Assembly (NCBI RefSeq): GCF_011806575.1
Contig: NZ_JAATOO010000001.1
Span: 1 to 64,000, forward strand
Direction of reading: 5' to 3'
Source of the DNA: Vibrio hepatarius
GTDB lineage: Bacteria > Pseudomonadota > Gammaproteobacteria > Enterobacterales > Vibrionaceae
Length of the DNA: 64,000 nt
The notes beneath the pieces are model-generated. The model saw only the letters and a list, made by a program, of their open reading frames with translations. It made no database searches and had not been told where the DNA came from. Positions 1-10,321 of this stretch are shown here, one piece after another. How positions within the stretch are numbered: the stretch's first letter is position 1; the number at the start of each line of letters is the position of its first letter. The position numbers were made by a program, and so were the translations under genes.

Positions 1-100
1 GTGCAACACTAGTTACGTTGATTTCAGTGATTCTCCGGACTGCTTTGTCAATCTCAATACCCCAGAAGAACTCGCACAATTTGGAACATTATCGTCATGA
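1..100 (+). CDS. mobA: MobA molybdenum cofactor guanylyltransferase, C-terminal end (partial)
   Basis: Only the last 32 codons are in the window, read in the frame starting at base 2 and ending in TGA at 98-100. The residues include the NLNTPEEL stretch that closes MobA proteins. MobA transfers GMP to molybdopterin to make the guanine dinucleotide form of the cofactor in the cytoplasm. The stop overlaps the start of the mobB-moeA fusion (ATGA), which supports one operon. The identification rests on this short tail plus context; the 5' part lies outside the window. Confidence 0.8.
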   Translation, partial: CNTSYVDFSDSPDCFVNLNTPEELAQFGTLSS

Positions 101-1875
101 AACATTCACTTCCTATCCCACTTTTAGGTTTTGCCGCATACTCGGGTACAGGCAAAACAACGCTTCTGGAAGCCCTATTACCTAAATTGACTGAGGCAGG
201 TCTGCGTATTGGTATGCTTAAGCACGCACACCACAATTTCGATGTCGATAAAGAAGGGAAAGATAGCTATCGTCTAAGAAAAGCGGGTGCATCGCAAATG
301 CTGATAGCCTCTCGTAATCGTTACGCGCTGATGACTGAAACGCCAGAAGCAGAGTCTGAATTCGATTACCTGCTTGGTCGTTTTGATTGTGACAAACTTG
401 ACGTTGTTCTAGTCGAAGGCTGCAAAAATATCGCCTTTCCTAAAATTGAGTTGCACCGCGAAGCGATCGCTAAGCCTTGGTTGTACCCAAATGACGACAA
501 CATCATTGCCATCGCATCAGATTCACAGTTAAGCGATACTCTACTTCCGCAAATGGACATCAATGACCTAGACGCCATCGCGCACTTTGTGATTGAGTAC
601 GTTAAAAGCAATGCTCAGTCGACCAAAACCAAATCTGAGGCTGCCTGCTGCGATACTCTGTCCCCCGCTTTCCTTTCTGTAGAGCAAGGCCAGGAGAAAA
701 TTTTATCTCTGGTTCATCCAGTTGAAGAAATCGAAGCCTGCCCTGTAGAGTCAGCGTATGGCCGCGTACTAGCAAAAGATGTAATTTCTCCAGTGAACGT
801 GCCCCAATACACTAACTCAGCAATGGATGGTTATGCGATTCGCGGTGATGATTTAGACCGCAACTGCTATCAAGTTGTCGCTGAAGTACTCGCAGGACAT
901 GCTTACGATAAGCCTCTTCAAGTCGGTGAAGCGGTTAAGATCATGACTGGAGCCCCAACACCGGTTAACGCTGATACCGTGGTAATGCGAGAACAAGCCT
1001 CACAGCAAGGTGACAATGTCACATTTGGCGAGGCTAAAATCAAAATTGGACAAAACGTTCGCCAAGCCGGAGAAGACTTAGCCATTGGTAGCGAAGTCTT
1101 TAGCCAAGGTAAACGAATTTCATCGCCAGAAATGGGCATGATTGCCTCTTTGGGATACGCAGATTGCCAAGTTTTTCGCGCCCTCAAAGTGGCGGTGTTC
1201 TCCACAGGCGATGAAGTCCAAGCGCCCGGCACAAAGCAAAAATCGAATTCGATTTATGACTCAAACCGCTACACGCTCATTGGGTTATTGGAAAGCTTAG
1301 GTTGCGAAATCTTGGATTTCGGCATTATTGAAGATAATGAAGACTTGATGATAAAAGCGCTTGAAGACGCATCCGCTCAAGCCGATGTTGTACTCACCTC
1401 TGGGGGAGTATCCGTTGGTGATGCAGACTACATCAAGCTCGCCCTCGACAAACTTGGACAAATTGATTTCTGGCGTATCAATATGCGCCCAGGTCGTCCA
1501 CTGGCGTTTGGTCAAATCAGCGGTAAGCCGTTCTTTGGCTTACCTGGTAATCCGGTGGCGGTCATGGTCTCATTTATTAATTTTGTTGAACCTGCACTGC
1601 GGAAAATGCAAGGTGAGCAAAATTGGCAGCCACTTAAAGTAAACGCGGTCGCCACAGAAAACCTACGCTCTCGTCAAGGACGTACTGAGTTTAGCCGCGG
1701 TGTCTACCAACTGGATAGCAACGGGCAACTAACAGTTCGTACAACCGGAAAACAAGGCTCTGGCATCTTGCGATCAATGAGTGAAGCGAATTGCCTTATC
1801 GAAATTTCACCCGCGGTCGATACAGTAAAAGTCGGTGAAAGCGTGACAATCATCCCGCTTCAAGGCAGAATCTAG
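97..1875 (+). CDS. MobB-MoeA fusion protein (molybdenum cofactor synthesis)
   Basis: A 592-residue protein joining two cofactor enzymes. Residues 1 to about 170 are MobB, a GTP-binding adaptor, with a P-loop (SGTGKTT near residue 17). Residues about 190-592 are MoeA, which inserts molybdate into adenylylated molybdopterin: NSAMDGYA, the MTGAPTP segment, TSGGVSVGD and the GLPGNPVA motif are all visible and look intact. E. coli encodes the two as separate proteins; fusion puts the late steps on one chain. The start ATG overlaps the mobA stop by 4 nt, so mobA and this gene are translationally coupled. A strong terminator follows. The product acts in the cytoplasm and supplies molybdoenzymes such as nitrate, TMAO or DMSO reductases. 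Confidence 0.93.
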   Translation: MKHSLPIPLLGFAAYSGTGKTTLLEALLPKLTEAGLRIGMLKHAHHNFDVDKEGKDSYRLRKAGASQMLIASRNRYALMTETPEAESEFDYLLGRFDCDKLDVVLVEGCKNIAFPKIELHREAIAKPWLYPNDDNIIAIASDSQLSDTLLPQMDINDLDAIAHFVIEYVKSNAQSTKTKSEAACCDTLSPAFLSVEQGQEKILSLVHPVEEIEACPVESAYGRVLAKDVISPVNVPQYTNSAMDGYAIRGDDLDRNCYQVVAEVLAGHAYDKPLQVGEAVKIMTGAPTPVNADTVVMREQASQQGDNVTFGEAKIKIGQNVRQAGEDLAIGSEVFSQGKRISSPEMGMIASLGYADCQVFRALKVAVFSTGDEVQAPGTKQKSNSIYDSNRYTLIGLLESLGCEILDFGIIEDNEDLMIKALEDASAQADVVLTSGGVSVGDADYIKLALDKLGQIDFWRINMRPGRPLAFGQISGKPFFGLPGNPVAVMVSFINFVEPALRKMQGEQNWQPLKVNAVATENLRSRQGRTEFSRGVYQLDSNGQLTVRTTGKQGSGILRSMSEANCLIEISPAVDTVKVGESVTIIPLQGRI

Positions 1876-1884
1876 CCCATAAAG

Positions 1885-1915
1885 ACTGAGGCCAGCATCG
1901 CTGGCCTCTTTATTT
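1885..1915 (+). terminator. Rho-independent terminator after mobB-moeA
   Basis: A 9-bp GC-rich stem (GAGGCCAGC at 1888-1896, GCTGGCCTC at 1900-1908) with a 3-nt loop is followed by TTTATTTT. It closes the molybdenum cofactor operon. Confidence 0.9.
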
Positions 1916-1937
1916 TGAACTGATTGAGAAACAATTC

Positions 1938-2204
1938 ATGGCTCGTACCATTCTATATACTTACAAAGGTGAAGATAAGACTCTAACCTTTTCGTACCAA
2001 CAACACCGCAATATCCATGAAGCAGTAGCGGAAGCAGAAGGCATCAATATTTCTGATTACTTGCGTATGGAGCAGCAAATCGAAGCGGTTTCAGATACCA
2101 AAGCGGTTCGTAATTACCGTGACAATCACTTTAGAAAGTTAGGTTTCGATAAAATTACCCTACAACAAAAAGATAATCTTGGCGTAGGCAAAAAGAAATC
2201 TTAG
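1938..2204 (+). CDS. DUF2960 family small protein
   Basis: An 88-residue soluble protein beginning MARTILYTYKGEDKTL and ending in a basic GKKKS tail. I recognise it as the DUF2960 family, small conserved proteins of Vibrio and relatives with no known function. It has no signal peptide or membrane segment, and is rich in charged residues with predicted helices in the middle. It stands alone between the mobB-moeA terminator and the GAF-EAL gene. A 9-bp hairpin with one wobble pair (2215-2223 with 2231-2239) follows the stop but lacks a T-run. The family name is from memory; function unknown. Confidence 0.75.
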   Translation: MARTILYTYKGEDKTLTFSYQQHRNIHEAVAEAEGINISDYLRMEQQIEAVSDTKAVRNYRDNHFRKLGFDKITLQQKDNLGVGKKKS

Positions 2205-2463
2205 CGACATCTGACACGCTCTCTATCTTAGGGAGCGTGAGCAAACTATCATTTTGAATCCCTTCGTTCTCACCAACATACATTCCTTCTCCTCCCCAAA
2301 CACACTTCTAAACTAAAGTTGCAATTTTATTGCATAACTTAATACGAATGTTTACTAAACCGTATACACGCACTAAAAATACTGTTAATTTACCGCCAAG
2401 CTATATGCTACAAATATAATAATTAAACTAAATTGACTATAAATTCGGAATGTAAGCCTTTTT

Positions 2464-4938
2464 ATGGAAGCCCTAGTAAGAAAGATAATCAACGCTCAGG
2501 ATGGTGAGGAGTTCTGTCTACGTTGTTTAAAGGAAATCTACGCCCGTTACAGCCCCGAGCACTGCTTTGTCGCGGAGTATGACCTGATAAAAAACATCGC
2601 CACGACTCGTGTCTATCTCGCCGACGGCGTACAAGCAGCGAACATGGCTTATGAACTAAGGGGGAGCCCTTGTGAGAAGGTCATTAACGACAACGTGATG
2701 TGTTCGTTCTCGCAAGGCATTCAGCAAAGATTCCCTGAAGACGTAGCGTTACGTGAATTGAATGCAGAAAGTTACATCGGTATACCGCTCCAAGCACGCA
2801 ACGGCCAGATTGTCGGCGTGCTCGCTCTGCTCTATTCTTGTCACCTTGATACTAGCCAATTTGATAATGACTGGTTACTAACTTTGGGCTTCCTGATTGG
2901 TAACTCCCTACTTCAGGAAAGGCTAACTAACCGCAATGACAAGTTGCTGCAACAATTCGACCGTTCAGAACAGATCACCGATACGTCGTCTTGGACTTGG
3001 CGTGTAAAAGAAAAACAATTCTATTGTTCGCAGAACTTAGGGCGGATGTTTCAACTTGGGGCATTGCATAACTTAAGCTTCGATGATTTTTTCCGCCATC
3101 ATGTATTTAAACGTGATGATCAATTCCGAGATTTCCTTGATAAAGCAACATCTGATATTGGTATCTCACGTCTCGTTGTTCGACGAGAAGATTGCATCGC
3201 AGGTATGCAGCTGGAAATCAGCTGCTCTAAGAGCTTTGACTCTCAGGGACAGCTCGAGCGCGTAGAGGGCAATATTAAGAACGTCACGCGCATCACCAAA
3301 TTGCTCCATGAGCGTACAATAGCGGATCAATTAATCCAGCTATCTGACCGCGGTGTGATGCTCACTGACCGCCACAATCGTATCGTCAAAGTAAACTCTC
3401 GTGTGGAAGAAATTACTGGTTATTCGAGTGAAGAATTGATTGGTAAAAAGCCACAAATTTTTAGTTCAGACATTCAAGACAAAGAGTTCTACGCTGAAAT
3501 GTGGCACAGCATTAACACGCTGGGTCACTGGTCAGGCGAAGTTTGGAACAAAACCAAAGCGGGCGCGATTTATCCTGAGAAACTGCAAATCTCTGTCGTC
3601 GAAGATATGAATGGTGATGTCTCAAGCTACCTTGCAGTTTTCGAAGACATCAGCACCACCAAGATGATCGAAAGCCAATTGGATCGCTACAAGAACAAAC
3701 GCGATTTCACCGGTCTTATTACCCGCTCTAAATTTATTCAGTTGTCTGATGCAGACGACCAACAAACGGTTATTCTTATCGACATTTGCCGTTTCTCGGC
3801 GATTAACACCATTTATGGTGAAGTGTTTGGCAATAAAGTTTTGCGTCACGTAGGTAAGTTACTGCAAGAGTATTTCTCGAACGTATCCACCAGCATTTGT
3901 CGCTACGGTGCGGATCAGTTTGCGATGACGGTTCCACAGCAAAACACCGATGCGTTAGCTCAAATCACTGAAAAATTGCGTTCATCGATTGAAGCCGAGT
4001 TTACTATTGATAAGCACAAGCTGAAACTGTCAGTCAATATTGGACACTCTAACCCTGATCAGCAAACGTCAAACACGCACCCTCTCACGCAAGCCTACTA
4101 CGCTTTGGATGAAGCCAAGACAAAACCAATACCAAGCACAGTTATGTACTGCTATCCGCTTGAAGAGAGTATCAGCCGTAAACACCGTTTAAGTGTGTTA
4201 CTCAAGCATGCCATCGCTGAAAAACGTATCCACGTCGAATACCAGCCGATTTACGATTTAGACAACAACAGAGTTGTAAAGTATGAAGCGCTGGCGCGTT
4301 GGGTTGAAGACGGTGAATCCATTTCCCCGTTTGAGTTTATCCCTATCGCGGAAGAGCTGGGCTACATCAAAGACCTTGGCCAACTTGTGCTAGAAATCGC
4401 CTGTCAGGATATTCATAAGCTCAAGCAACTGGGACATGACGACATCGTTATCTCAGTTAATCGCTCGATCGACGAATTGATCAACGAAGATCCTGATAAC
4501 TGCTCAATCATTAACACGATTCAGCAATCTGGACTCTCACCAGAAAACATCATTATTGAAGTGACCGAATCTGTGCCACTGGAAGACAAGCCCGATGTGC
4601 AGAAGTTGTTGGATAGCCTGCGCGCCAAGGGCTTGAAGCTCGCATTGGATGATTTTGGCACTGGCTTCGCGTCTTTTTCGAACTTAATGAAGAATACGGT
4701 AGATATCTTAAAAGTCGACCGCTCACTGATTAGAAATATCGACAGCAATAAAAACAATGCAGTTTTGGTTGAGTCCGTGAACCTATTGGCAAATCAACTG
4801 GGTTTGGATGTTATTGCAGAAGGCGTCGAGACTGAACAACAGTTGCAACTGCTCAAGTCAATGGGATGTCGTTACATTCAAGGTTATTACATCAGCAAGC
4901 CGGTACCATTTGAACAAGCTGTAGGCTTAATTAAATGA
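2464..4938 (+). CDS. GAF-PAS-GGDEF(degenerate)-EAL protein, predicted c-di-GMP phosphodiesterase
   Basis: An 824-residue cytoplasmic signalling protein without membrane segments. Order: GAF-like sensor (about 1-160), a weak middle region (about 170-285), a PAS domain (about 290-400), a GGDEF domain whose active-site loop reads RYGADQF (480-486) instead of GGDEF/GGEEF, and an EAL domain (about 575-824). The EAL signature residues are all present: EAL at 608-610, the VNRS asparagine, EVTES, DDFGTG at 729-734, the KVDRS lysine, AEGVET and the QGYY glutamine. I infer an active c-di-GMP phosphodiesterase whose GGDEF domain is catalytically dead and may only bind GTP. No SD-like sequence is strong; the ATG at 2464 keeps the full GAF domain. 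Confidence 0.9.
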   Translation: MEALVRKIINAQDGEEFCLRCLKEIYARYSPEHCFVAEYDLIKNIATTRVYLADGVQAANMAYELRGSPCEKVINDNVMCSFSQGIQQRFPEDVALRELNAESYIGIPLQARNGQIVGVLALLYSCHLDTSQFDNDWLLTLGFLIGNSLLQERLTNRNDKLLQQFDRSEQITDTSSWTWRVKEKQFYCSQNLGRMFQLGALHNLSFDDFFRHHVFKRDDQFRDFLDKATSDIGISRLVVRREDCIAGMQLEISCSKSFDSQGQLERVEGNIKNVTRITKLLHERTIADQLIQLSDRGVMLTDRHNRIVKVNSRVEEITGYSSEELIGKKPQIFSSDIQDKEFYAEMWHSINTLGHWSGEVWNKTKAGAIYPEKLQISVVEDMNGDVSSYLAVFEDISTTKMIESQLDRYKNKRDFTGLITRSKFIQLSDADDQQTVILIDICRFSAINTIYGEVFGNKVLRHVGKLLQEYFSNVSTSICRYGADQFAMTVPQQNTDALAQITEKLRSSIEAEFTIDKHKLKLSVNIGHSNPDQQTSNTHPLTQAYYALDEAKTKPIPSTVMYCYPLEESISRKHRLSVLLKHAIAEKRIHVEYQPIYDLDNNRVVKYEALARWVEDGESISPFEFIPIAEELGYIKDLGQLVLEIACQDIHKLKQLGHDDIVISVNRSIDELINEDPDNCSIINTIQQSGLSPENIIIEVTESVPLEDKPDVQKLLDSLRAKGLKLALDDFGTGFASFSNLMKNTVDILKVDRSLIRNIDSNKNNAVLVESVNLLANQLGLDVIAEGVETEQQLQLLKSMGCRYIQGYYISKPVPFEQAVGLIK

Positions 4939-4950
4939 TGATTTCGGTCA

Positions 4951-4978
4951 AGCGCGATCCTATGGTTTGGATCGCGCT
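4951..4978. other. 10-bp inverted repeat between convergent genes
   Basis: AGCGCGATCC (4951-4960) and GGATCGCGCT (4969-4978) form a perfect GC-rich hairpin with an 8-nt loop, placed between the convergent EAL gene and the acetyltransferase gene. There is no T-run on either side, so it may be a weak bidirectional terminator or a 3' mRNA stabiliser. Confidence 0.5.
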
Positions 4979-4988
4979 ACGAAGTGCT

Positions 4989-5468
4989 TCACCGCTCTAA
5001 CCTCAAATCCATATAAATCAGCTCCCAACTTTGTCCATTAAACGCTCTTGTGCCCTGCTCTCTTTTGGTTTCTTCAAAGCCCAACGCTTCATAACAGCGA
5101 ATCGCAGCAGTGTTCTGACTAAACACGCAAAGATTGAGTTTTGCGTAACCTTGTCGTTTGGCGACGTCGATTAGTTCAGTCAACATTTGTTTTGAACTCC
5201 CTTTACCTCGAAAGTCAGGGTGAATAAACACGCGACAAATACGCGCCACGCTTTCATCTACTTCAAACAGTTCAACGTATCCAGCCCGCTCACCGTGATG
5301 TAAGTAGAAAAATGCTTGGCATTGAGGTAAGGAAACGTGCACTTCGATTTGTGAGGCGTTAAGGGGAAAAGTAAATGTTGGACCACCCCAAAGGTAGTTC
5401 AGATCTGGAGAGTCGATCCAATCGACGATCTGCTGATAATCGTTAACTTGAAATTGCGTGAGTGCCAT
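4989..5468 (-). CDS. GNAT family N-acetyltransferase
   Basis: A 159-residue cytoplasmic acetyltransferase. The acetyl-CoA binding motif reads FIHPDFRGKGSS, followed by the helix MLTELIDVAKRQGY and the C-terminal NTAAIRCYEALGFEE, all typical of GNAT enzymes. The substrate is unknown; a wide N-terminal segment rich in aromatic residues (LNYLWGGP) would shape it. The reading frame extends 13 codons further up to 5507, but that extension runs through the terminator of nagK (5481-5511). The ATG at 5468 is preceded by GAGG, so I place the start there. The gene lies downstream of nagK in the same direction but is separated by that terminator. Confidence 0.88.
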   Translation of the reverse strand: MALTQFQVNDYQQIVDWIDSPDLNYLWGGPTFTFPLNASQIEVHVSLPQCQAFFYLHHGERAGYVELFEVDESVARICRVFIHPDFRGKGSSKQMLTELIDVAKRQGYAKLNLCVFSQNTAAIRCYEALGFEETKREQGTRAFNGQSWELIYMDLRLER

Positions 5469-5480
5469 CCTAGCTGCCTC

Positions 5481-5511
5481 AAAATAAAAAAGAGCTTGCC
5501 TAAGCAAGCTC
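5481..5511 (-). terminator. Rho-independent terminator after nagK
   Basis: On the minus strand the perfect 8-bp stem GAGCTTGC/GCAAGCTC (5504-5511 with 5492-5499, 4-nt loop) is followed by a T-rich run (5481-5491). It ends nagK and lies just upstream of the acetyltransferase start. Confidence 0.9.
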
Positions 5512-5535
5512 TCAAATTACCAACAACAAATCAAT

Positions 5536-6444
5536 CTATTTGATGTTTAAGAACGCCGCGCCGCGTACGCCGCCTGAATCGCCGTGTTTTGCTTTGATAA
5601 TCTTCGGACACTTAGCTACAGACAGAAGGTACTTAGGCACGCGCTTTGGCATTTCTTCGTAAATCAACTCAAAGTTTGATAGACCGCCACCTAGTGCAAC
5701 AACATGAGGGTCGTTAGCCGTAAAGATATTGCCGAAGCAGATCGCTAATAACTCGAGGAAGCGCTCAACGTGCTCAGACGCTTTGGCTTCGCCTTCCGCA
5801 TGCGCTTTAATAATGTCGATCGCTTTCTTTTTCTCACCGAAATAGTGTTCGTAGATCAGTTCAAAGCCGCGACCAGACAAGTAGCTGTCCAGACAACCTT
5901 TCTTACCACAACCACAACCCAACAGTGGCGCGTTGTCACCTAAGTGGAACCATGCATCCAGCGGTAAACGCATATGACCTAGTTCACCCGCAACGTGGTT
6001 ACGCCCAGAGAAGACTTTACCTTCATAAACCAGCCCGCCACCAAAACCGGTGCCTAGAATTAAGCCCATTACTGAAGGTTCATCTTTAAGTTCTTCGTCC
6101 CACGCTTCAGAAAGCGCAAAACAGTTAGCATCGTTTTCGATTTTAACGCTACGACCAATTTTTGCTTCTAAGTCTGCACGTAGCGGCTTACCTTTCGCTG
6201 CTGGAACGTTCACAGTCAGCACAGTAGCATCGTCCGCATCTTCCATACCTGGCAGACCTAGACCAATTTTCCCTTCACAAGAAAACTCTTTGTCATACTT
6301 CGCAACTAAACCGGCAATCGTATCCACCAATAGTTGGTAATCTTCTGTTGGTGTTGGTACACGTTCCGTCGCAACACGCTCTAATTTCTCGTTAAATGCA
6401 CCAAATTCAATCTTAGTGCCACCAACGTCAAAGCCGTAGTACAT
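5536..6444 (-). CDS. nagK: N-acetylglucosamine kinase (ROK family)
   Basis: A 302-residue ROK-family sugar kinase, close to the 303 residues of E. coli NagK. Visible motifs: the ATP-binding DVGGTK near the N-terminus, [13 protein letters not shown] with the catalytic aspartate, GTGFGGGLV, the ELGHMRLP segment, and the zinc-binding [17 protein letters not shown]. The product phosphorylates N-acetylglucosamine released by cell-wall recycling or chitin breakdown, giving GlcNAc-6-phosphate for the Nag pathway. It is transcribed alone and ends at a strong terminator. The call of NagK over other ROK kinases rests on the length and the overall sequence pattern. Confidence 0.9.
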   Translation of the reverse strand: MYYGFDVGGTKIEFGAFNEKLERVATERVPTPTEDYQLLVDTIAGLVAKYDKEFSCEGKIGLGLPGMEDADDATVLTVNVPAAKGKPLRADLEAKIGRSVKIENDANCFALSEAWDEELKDEPSVMGLILGTGFGGGLVYEGKVFSGRNHVAGELGHMRLPLDAWFHLGDNAPLLGCGCGKKGCLDSYLSGRGFELIYEHYFGEKKKAIDIIKAHAEGEAKASEHVERFLELLAICFGNIFTANDPHVVALGGGLSNFELIYEEMPKRVPKYLLSVAKCPKIIKAKHGDSGGVRGAAFLNIK

Positions 6445-6589
6445 TGACTCTCTCCCTAAAATACAAAATATAAAAATCGAAAAACGGACTTATTATCCAT
6501 ATACCTAAGCCTACAGTCCGTGATGTGCGACAAGTTTACCCTTAAGACAAGCTTAACTGCGCGTAGATTCGACGAAAATCGAATTAGTT

Positions 6590-7336
6590 TTAGACTGGAC
6601 TCGCGTTTTCTGTTTGCGCGATAAACGCTTGCAGTGCGGGACGCTGTTCGTCCACTTTGCCGCGACTTTTGCTTAACAGGTAGCTTTCCTTAAACGCTTC
6701 AAACCAAAGTTCCAGCGTTTTTGCCGCTAAATCCTCTTCTAGTTCTCGCAATACCAAGCTCGCAACTTCGGCAGTGGCCAAATGCTGCTCGTTGTCCGAA
6801 CGTCGCATAATGTAATTTGATACCGACTGCGGTGAAATAGATAGGACTGGTAAGCGGTCTAAATAAGGTGATTTGCGAAAGATGCGTCTGGCCTCACGCC
6901 AACTGCCATCTAAAAAAATCAATAGTGGCTTTTTACCGTTGCAGAATGAGCGTGGAGCTTCACTTATCAGTCGAGCAGGATCTTCAACATAATCTTCAGG
7001 AAACACGACTATCGGTTGATAGCGCTCATCTTCAAGTAAATCCAACATTTGGGGCGCCGGTTCGGTGCGGTTCCATTGGTATACGTAACCTTCTTTAACC
7101 GTGTCGAGGATCAAACGCCCGGTATTGCTTGGTTTGAAGACTTCGTTTTCCGACACCAATAGCATCACCGCCACATTGCTTTCAATATCTGGTTGGTGTT
7201 GGCAAATGCAGTGTGTTTGCGACACTTGGCAATATTGGCAACGTATAACCTTACAACCACGTGCGTTAAACGGCTTGGTCGATTTTTCTAAGCGCTGTTG
7301 ATAAAGGTGGTGAAAAGCGTGGACTCTCATCGTCAT
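6590..7336 (-). CDS. DTW domain protein, probable tRNA-uridine aminocarboxypropyltransferase
   Basis: A 248-residue protein with an N-terminal cysteine cluster (CQYCQVSQTHCICQ, probably zinc binding) and a DTW-domain core. The family motif appears as LDGSWREARRIF, and the later QHLATAEV segment is also typical. E. coli TapT (YfiP), of about 230 residues, belongs to this family and makes acp3U at position 47 of the tRNA variable loop using S-adenosylmethionine. I infer the same activity here. The ATG at 7336 is followed two codons later by another ATG (7330); either could be used. The gene is divergent from the fatty acid hydroxylase family gene. Confidence 0.82.
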   Translation of the reverse strand: MTMRVHAFHHLYQQRLEKSTKPFNARGCKVIRCQYCQVSQTHCICQHQPDIESNVAVMLLVSENEVFKPSNTGRLILDTVKEGYVYQWNRTEPAPQMLDLLEDERYQPIVVFPEDYVEDPARLISEAPRSFCNGKKPLLIFLDGSWREARRIFRKSPYLDRLPVLSISPQSVSNYIMRRSDNEQHLATAEVASLVLRELEEDLAAKTLELWFEAFKESYLLSKSRGKVDEQRPALQAFIAQTENASPV

Positions 7337-7412
7337 TCATTGATAATGGCAAAGGACGGCAAGTTTACTCTCTGATGGATGAGTTGCAAGTAGAAACAAG
7401 GTGTATTTCGTC

Positions 7413-8201
7413 ATGCAAAACCCTGACTTTATTCGATTAAGTTTTTTTCTTTCAGTATTGGTGCTATGCGGTCTCTGGGAATGGTTGACCCCGAGAAAAC
7501 AACTCACACAAAACAAGCTGTTTCGCTGGCTAAATAACCTCGGGTTGATCGCGTTTAACTCACTTTGTTTGAGTTTACTGATGCCGTTTCTCGCATTTGA
7601 AGTGGCCATTCGTATCGGACAAAGCAACATCGGCCTTTTTAACCAAATCGACATGCCATTCGCTTTGGAAGTGTTCCTTTGCGTCATTTTGTTGGACCTT
7701 GCCATCTATGCTCAACACTTAGTGTTTCACCGCGTGCCTTGGTTGTGGCGCTTACATCGCATGCACCACGCGGATCAAGATATCGACGTCACGACCGGTG
7801 CACGTTTTCATCCGATTGAGATTATCTTGTCGATGTGGATTAAAATTGGTTTGATCGCCATATTGGGCATTTCACCATTGGCGGTTTTGATCTTTGAAGT
7901 GGTGTTAAATGCGAGTGCCATGTTTAATCACAGCAACGCAAAACTGCCGCTTACGCTCGACAGACATTTGCGCAAGTGGGTCGTGACACCGGACATGCAC
8001 CGAGTTCACCATTCTGTAATTGCTAAAGAAACTCACTCCAATTTTGGCTTTTGTCTTTCCATTTGGGATCGTATGTTTCACACCTACATCGTCCAGCCAG
8101 CACTGGGAGACGATAACGTCGAAATAGGTTTACCATTGTTTCGCAAACCAAACGAACAACGGCTGGATAAAATGCTTACCCAGCCGTTTCGTCAGCAATA
8201 A
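7413..8201 (+). CDS. Fatty acid hydroxylase / sterol desaturase family membrane protein
   Basis: A 262-residue integral membrane protein with four or more hydrophobic segments and the histidine clusters of the di-iron hydroxylase superfamily: HLVFH, HRMHH and the C-terminal MHRVHHS. Enzymes of this family hydroxylate or desaturate fatty acyl chains, sterols or carotenoids; the substrate here cannot be read from sequence. A GTG-started frame begins at 7401, but ATG at 7413 has AAGG at proper spacing, so I prefer 7413. It converges with the chemoreceptor gene, leaving 12 bp between stops. Confidence 0.85.
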   Translation: MQNPDFIRLSFFLSVLVLCGLWEWLTPRKQLTQNKLFRWLNNLGLIAFNSLCLSLLMPFLAFEVAIRIGQSNIGLFNQIDMPFALEVFLCVILLDLAIYAQHLVFHRVPWLWRLHRMHHADQDIDVTTGARFHPIEIILSMWIKIGLIAILGISPLAVLIFEVVLNASAMFNHSNAKLPLTLDRHLRKWVVTPDMHRVHHSVIAKETHSNFGFCLSIWDRMFHTYIVQPALGDDNVEIGLPLFRKPNEQRLDKMLTQPFRQQ

Positions 8202-8213
8202 TTTCGTGTATCT

Positions 8214-10253
8214 CTAAACTTGCTGGTGTAGCTCATATTTATGAAGCATGGCTTGTTGGTGGCCCGCGATTTCGGCCACTTGTTCGGAGCTTTCCACCAT
8301 TGAGTCAACCTGTAGCTTGGTCTGTTCGCCTTGCTCAGTAATGTAACTGATTGAACGGCTGACGTCCGCGGTTGCTCGTTCTTGTTCTTCAGTTGCAACG
8401 GTAATTTGCTCGACTCGGGTACGAATGTGTTCGACCGCATTGGCGATGTCGGCAAACGTCTGTTTTACCTGCTCACTCGATTCCAGCGCATACGTCATTT
8501 CTGTTCGAGTGCTTTCTACCGCTGAACGTGATTTTTCAGCCGCCGCGACTAACTCACTCATTCGCTCACGAATGTTTCCGGTTTGATCTGATGTGTCGCG
8601 CGCGAGTTTACGAACCTCGTCCGCGACCACTGCAAAGCCCCGCCCTTGTTCACCTGCTCTTGCGGCTTCAATTGCCGCATTTAACGCAAGTAAGTTTGTG
8701 CTGTCAGCAATACCGGCAATCATGTCGACCATTTCACGGATTTGTTTAACACGACTGTCCAGTTCCAGCATCGATTCTTCATTAATGTTCAATGTGTGCT
8801 CTAACGAATGCAAACGAACTTGGTTCTGTTCTATTGCTTCAACGCCAGAAGATGAATGCTCAGCAGCAAGATTGGATTCGCAGCAAGACTCATTCGTCAC
8901 AGTCGCAATCTCTCGTATGGAAGCTTCTAGTTGAGTAACGGTTGTAACCATGCTGAGTAACGATTCATTCTGCTTGGTCAGGCTTTGATGGGTAATTTCC
9001 GCCGCACCATGGCTGATTTCTGCGGTTTGATAAAGTGTCTCGCAATTACGTGTCACGGTCGAAATGGAATCTCTGGTTGATTCAATCACTTGGTTTAATT
9101 TACGAGCTACTTCTTTGAGTTCAAATGGGCCTCGTAACTCTAAAGACTGGGTAAAATCGTGTTCGGTCAGTCGGCTTAAGTGAGATAGCACATTAACCAA
9201 ACCGGTTTTGATCCAAGCGCGCAGCGCGACCCAGCTACAGACAATAATAACGACAATCACCAAACCACCAATAATCAACATCAGATCAATGTTAGTTATC
9301 GTACTGCTCACCACTGACTTGCTGTCGTCAATCAGCGATTCTGCAGTGTGAGACACGCGACTAAGCAACTCAACAGTTTCATTGGCGGTGATCGCAGTGG
9401 TTGCGACTTGTCGCTTTAACTGCTGTGCCAGCTCCAACTGAGAAAGCAGCTGTTTGAGAACCCCCTCATCAGAAAAGCCGCCTTTCACCATTTCATAAGG
9501 TGCGGTTAAGCTAGCGAACTCTTTGACGTCGGGATGCCACTCTGCGAAGTCATCAAACGCGAGATTGATACCAGCGATTCGATTGCGCATCTCTTTGTAT
9601 TCCTGCATCGCTTTGTCGATGTCGGTTTGCATCATCAATACGAGAAAGGTGCTTTCCATTGAACTTGCACTGGCAGAAAAACGGTTGGCCGCATCTTGTG
9701 AAACTGGATTATCACCGGACAAAAACGAACTGATACGATTCATTTCAGGACCAATTGAGCTCAAACCATAGCGAAACTCACTGACCGCACCGTCGATACG
9801 TTCTTGCATATTGAGCAGTTTGGCTTGGTCTGCAAGGATATTTTGTGTTTGGTTCGCCAACGCGGCGATATTCTTTTTTAGTTGCTTTTCTTGCTGTGGA
9901 GTGAGTGCTGAATCAAAGTCTGCAGCAATAGAAAATACGGTTTCCATCAACTGAGTATTGCGGGCAATAAGCGAATCCGTTTCAGTTTGGATTTTTGTTA
10001 ATTCTTCCAGCGATTCGACTTGGGTACCATAACCGAGCTGTTTGATTTGTTCTAATATCGACTGGGTGAGTTTGGCGTTAGTCATCGCAAGCGGCAGCGC
10101 TTTATCTGATAAACCATTAAACTGATTCTCAACTTGCTCTAAGCCTTTGATACTGGTGACAGATAAAATAATCACCAGTAAAGTAATACTGATGAAAACA
10201 GTGCTGATAGTTTGAACGAGAGATAAAGACGAGCTGTTGTTTTTCTTATTCAT
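8214..10253 (-). CDS. Methyl-accepting chemotaxis protein with long helical periplasmic domain
   Basis: A 679-residue chemoreceptor. Layout: membrane helix at about 14-33, a periplasmic region of roughly 285 residues that looks entirely helical (repeated leucine/glutamine-rich stretches), a second membrane helix near 320-345, a HAMP domain, and the cytoplasmic signalling domain with the conserved hairpin tip ([27 protein letters not shown]). No CheR-binding pentapeptide is seen at the C-terminus. The ligand is unknown. A TTG codon at 10277 opens the frame 8 codons earlier, but the ATG at 10253 leads directly to a basic n-region and the first membrane helix and is the better start. Confidence 0.9.
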   Translation of the reverse strand: MNKKNNSSSLSLVQTISTVFISITLLVIILSVTSIKGLEQVENQFNGLSDKALPLAMTNAKLTQSILEQIKQLGYGTQVESLEELTKIQTETDSLIARNTQLMETVFSIAADFDSALTPQQEKQLKKNIAALANQTQNILADQAKLLNMQERIDGAVSEFRYGLSSIGPEMNRISSFLSGDNPVSQDAANRFSASASSMESTFLVLMMQTDIDKAMQEYKEMRNRIAGINLAFDDFAEWHPDVKEFASLTAPYEMVKGGFSDEGVLKQLLSQLELAQQLKRQVATTAITANETVELLSRVSHTAESLIDDSKSVVSSTITNIDLMLIIGGLVIVVIIVCSWVALRAWIKTGLVNVLSHLSRLTEHDFTQSLELRGPFELKEVARKLNQVIESTRDSISTVTRNCETLYQTAEISHGAAEITHQSLTKQNESLLSMVTTVTQLEASIREIATVTNESCCESNLAAEHSSSGVEAIEQNQVRLHSLEHTLNINEESMLELDSRVKQIREMVDMIAGIADSTNLLALNAAIEAARAGEQGRGFAVVADEVRKLARDTSDQTGNIRERMSELVAAAEKSRSAVESTRTEMTYALESSEQVKQTFADIANAVEHIRTRVEQITVATEEQERATADVSRSISYITEQGEQTKLQVDSMVESSEQVAEIAGHQQAMLHKYELHQQV

Positions 10254-10321
10254 TAGATTGGAACTGACATCATACAAAAGTTTATATGCACTGAATTCTA
10301 TTTAGGGAACATTACATTTAA

